DNA of 64,000 bases, from positions 1 through 64,000 of the forward strand of contig JAAYYU010000300.1 of NCBI GenBank assembly GCA_012515235.1. Reading direction: 5' to 3'. Positions 63,793 to 64,000 of the stretch are shown piece after piece (position 1 is the first letter of the stretch; the number at the start of each line of letters is the position of its first letter). Under the pieces are notes generated by a model. The model searched no databases. It saw only the letters and a program-made list of their open reading frames with translations, and was not told where the DNA came from. Source of the DNA: Candidatus Anammoximicrobium sp. (lineage in GTDB: Bacteria > Planctomycetota > Planctomycetia > Pirellulales > Pirellulaceae). The translations under genes were made by a program, and so were the position numbers.

Positions 63793-64000
63793 CGGCCCTT
63801 CTTCCTCCCGGACTTGTCACCGGACCGAGGCGTCCGTCGCGGCGGGGCCCTGTCGGGCTTCGGCTCGAAGCCGGACGGCTTTCCCTGGCGGCCCGGCCGA
63901 CTGCCGCGCGGCGATCTTTCTGGGGCCGTTCCGGACCGGCGGCCGCCGACAGCCGATCTGCTTCCCGCCGGGTCCGGCGGCCGCGATTCTTCCCGCGCCC
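63789..64000 (-). CDS. C-terminal tail of an upstream gene (5' part beyond the window)
   Basis: The minus-strand frame is open from the window edge to TGA at 63789-63791, overlapping the pyrK ATG. The 69 visible residues are an extremely basic, low-complexity tail rich in Arg, Pro, Gly and Ser (GSRPGRQGKPSGFEPKPDRA, ending SGDKSGRKKGR). Such tails occur on RNA-acting proteins such as RluB/E-type pseudouridine synthases and DEAD-box helicases. The folded part is outside the window, so no product is claimed. Confidence 0.6.
   Translation of the reverse strand, partial: AREESRPPDPAGSRSAVGGRRSGTAPERSPRGSRPGRQGKPSGFEPKPDRAPPRRTPRSGDKSGRKKGR

Overview
The window looks like a chromosomal segment of a high-GC member of the Planctomycetota, most likely Pirellulales-like. 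This is inferred from the gene types, not from a marker search. Typical of that phylum are a very large PQQ-propeller protein, a DUF1207 protein, a signal peptidase I with a zinc-ribbon and a large insertion, a BRCT-MerR-TPR protein, many secreted carbohydrate-active proteins (GH43-like, BNR sialidase-like, CE15-like, two >1000-residue CAZyme-like proteins), and sparse gene packing with long intergenic repeats. No rRNA, tRNA, CRISPR array or intact insertion sequence was found.

Layout. 1-4.9 kb: tail of an unknown gene, a palindromic repeat, a BlaI/BlaR1-type repressor-protease pair with a readable promoter and two operators, a GH43-like enzyme and TspO. 5-10.5 kb: a small membrane protein, a 1055-residue propeller protein with an embedded methyltransferase-like segment, a frameshifted RCK-domain remnant and an HTH/zinc-finger protein. 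10.7-23.8 kb: a catabolic locus built on two divergent units. DeoR regulator plus fused alpha/beta 2-oxoacid dehydrogenase E1 run leftward. E2, E3, a PHP-like protein, an aldolase-SDR fusion, an unusual zinc dehydrogenase and a polyol-dehydrogenase-like protein run rightward. 23.8-28.5 kb: sugar-phosphate enzymes (SIS-CBS isomerase, NagB, transaldolase-like, Rpe). 28.9-36 kb: MoxR-DUF58 pair, TIM-barrel isomerase, Ser/Thr kinase, UDP-glucuronate decarboxylase, DUF1207. 36-43 kb: secreted glycan-active proteins and an MsbA-like exporter. 43.9-50 kb: BRCT-MerR-TPR protein, LepB, LptB, URO-D-like protein and an FAH-family hydrolase. 50-56 kb: CE15 esterase, a large CBM/TIM-barrel protein and a decayed AAA ATPase. 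56.4-64 kb: LpoB-like/COG3014 lipoprotein pair, rpsA, a sigma-70 factor, a Uma2 protein, pyrK and the tail of an upstream gene.

Two things stand out. First, four copies of a 96-97 bp near-perfect palindrome (268, 26099, 37492, 49016) share arms starting GGGGTCAGGCTTACAG. Substitutions in one arm are matched in the other. Three copies carry a related 51-bp flanking module, and the fourth lies across the end of a coding sequence. They look like non-autonomous elements moved by a hairpin-recognising (REP-associated/IS200-like) enzyme encoded elsewhere. Second, the DeoR-E1/E2-E3-PHP-aldolase/SDR-dehydrogenase locus resembles a complete but unassigned pathway that carries a sugar, polyol or deoxysugar phosphate through to an acyl-CoA.
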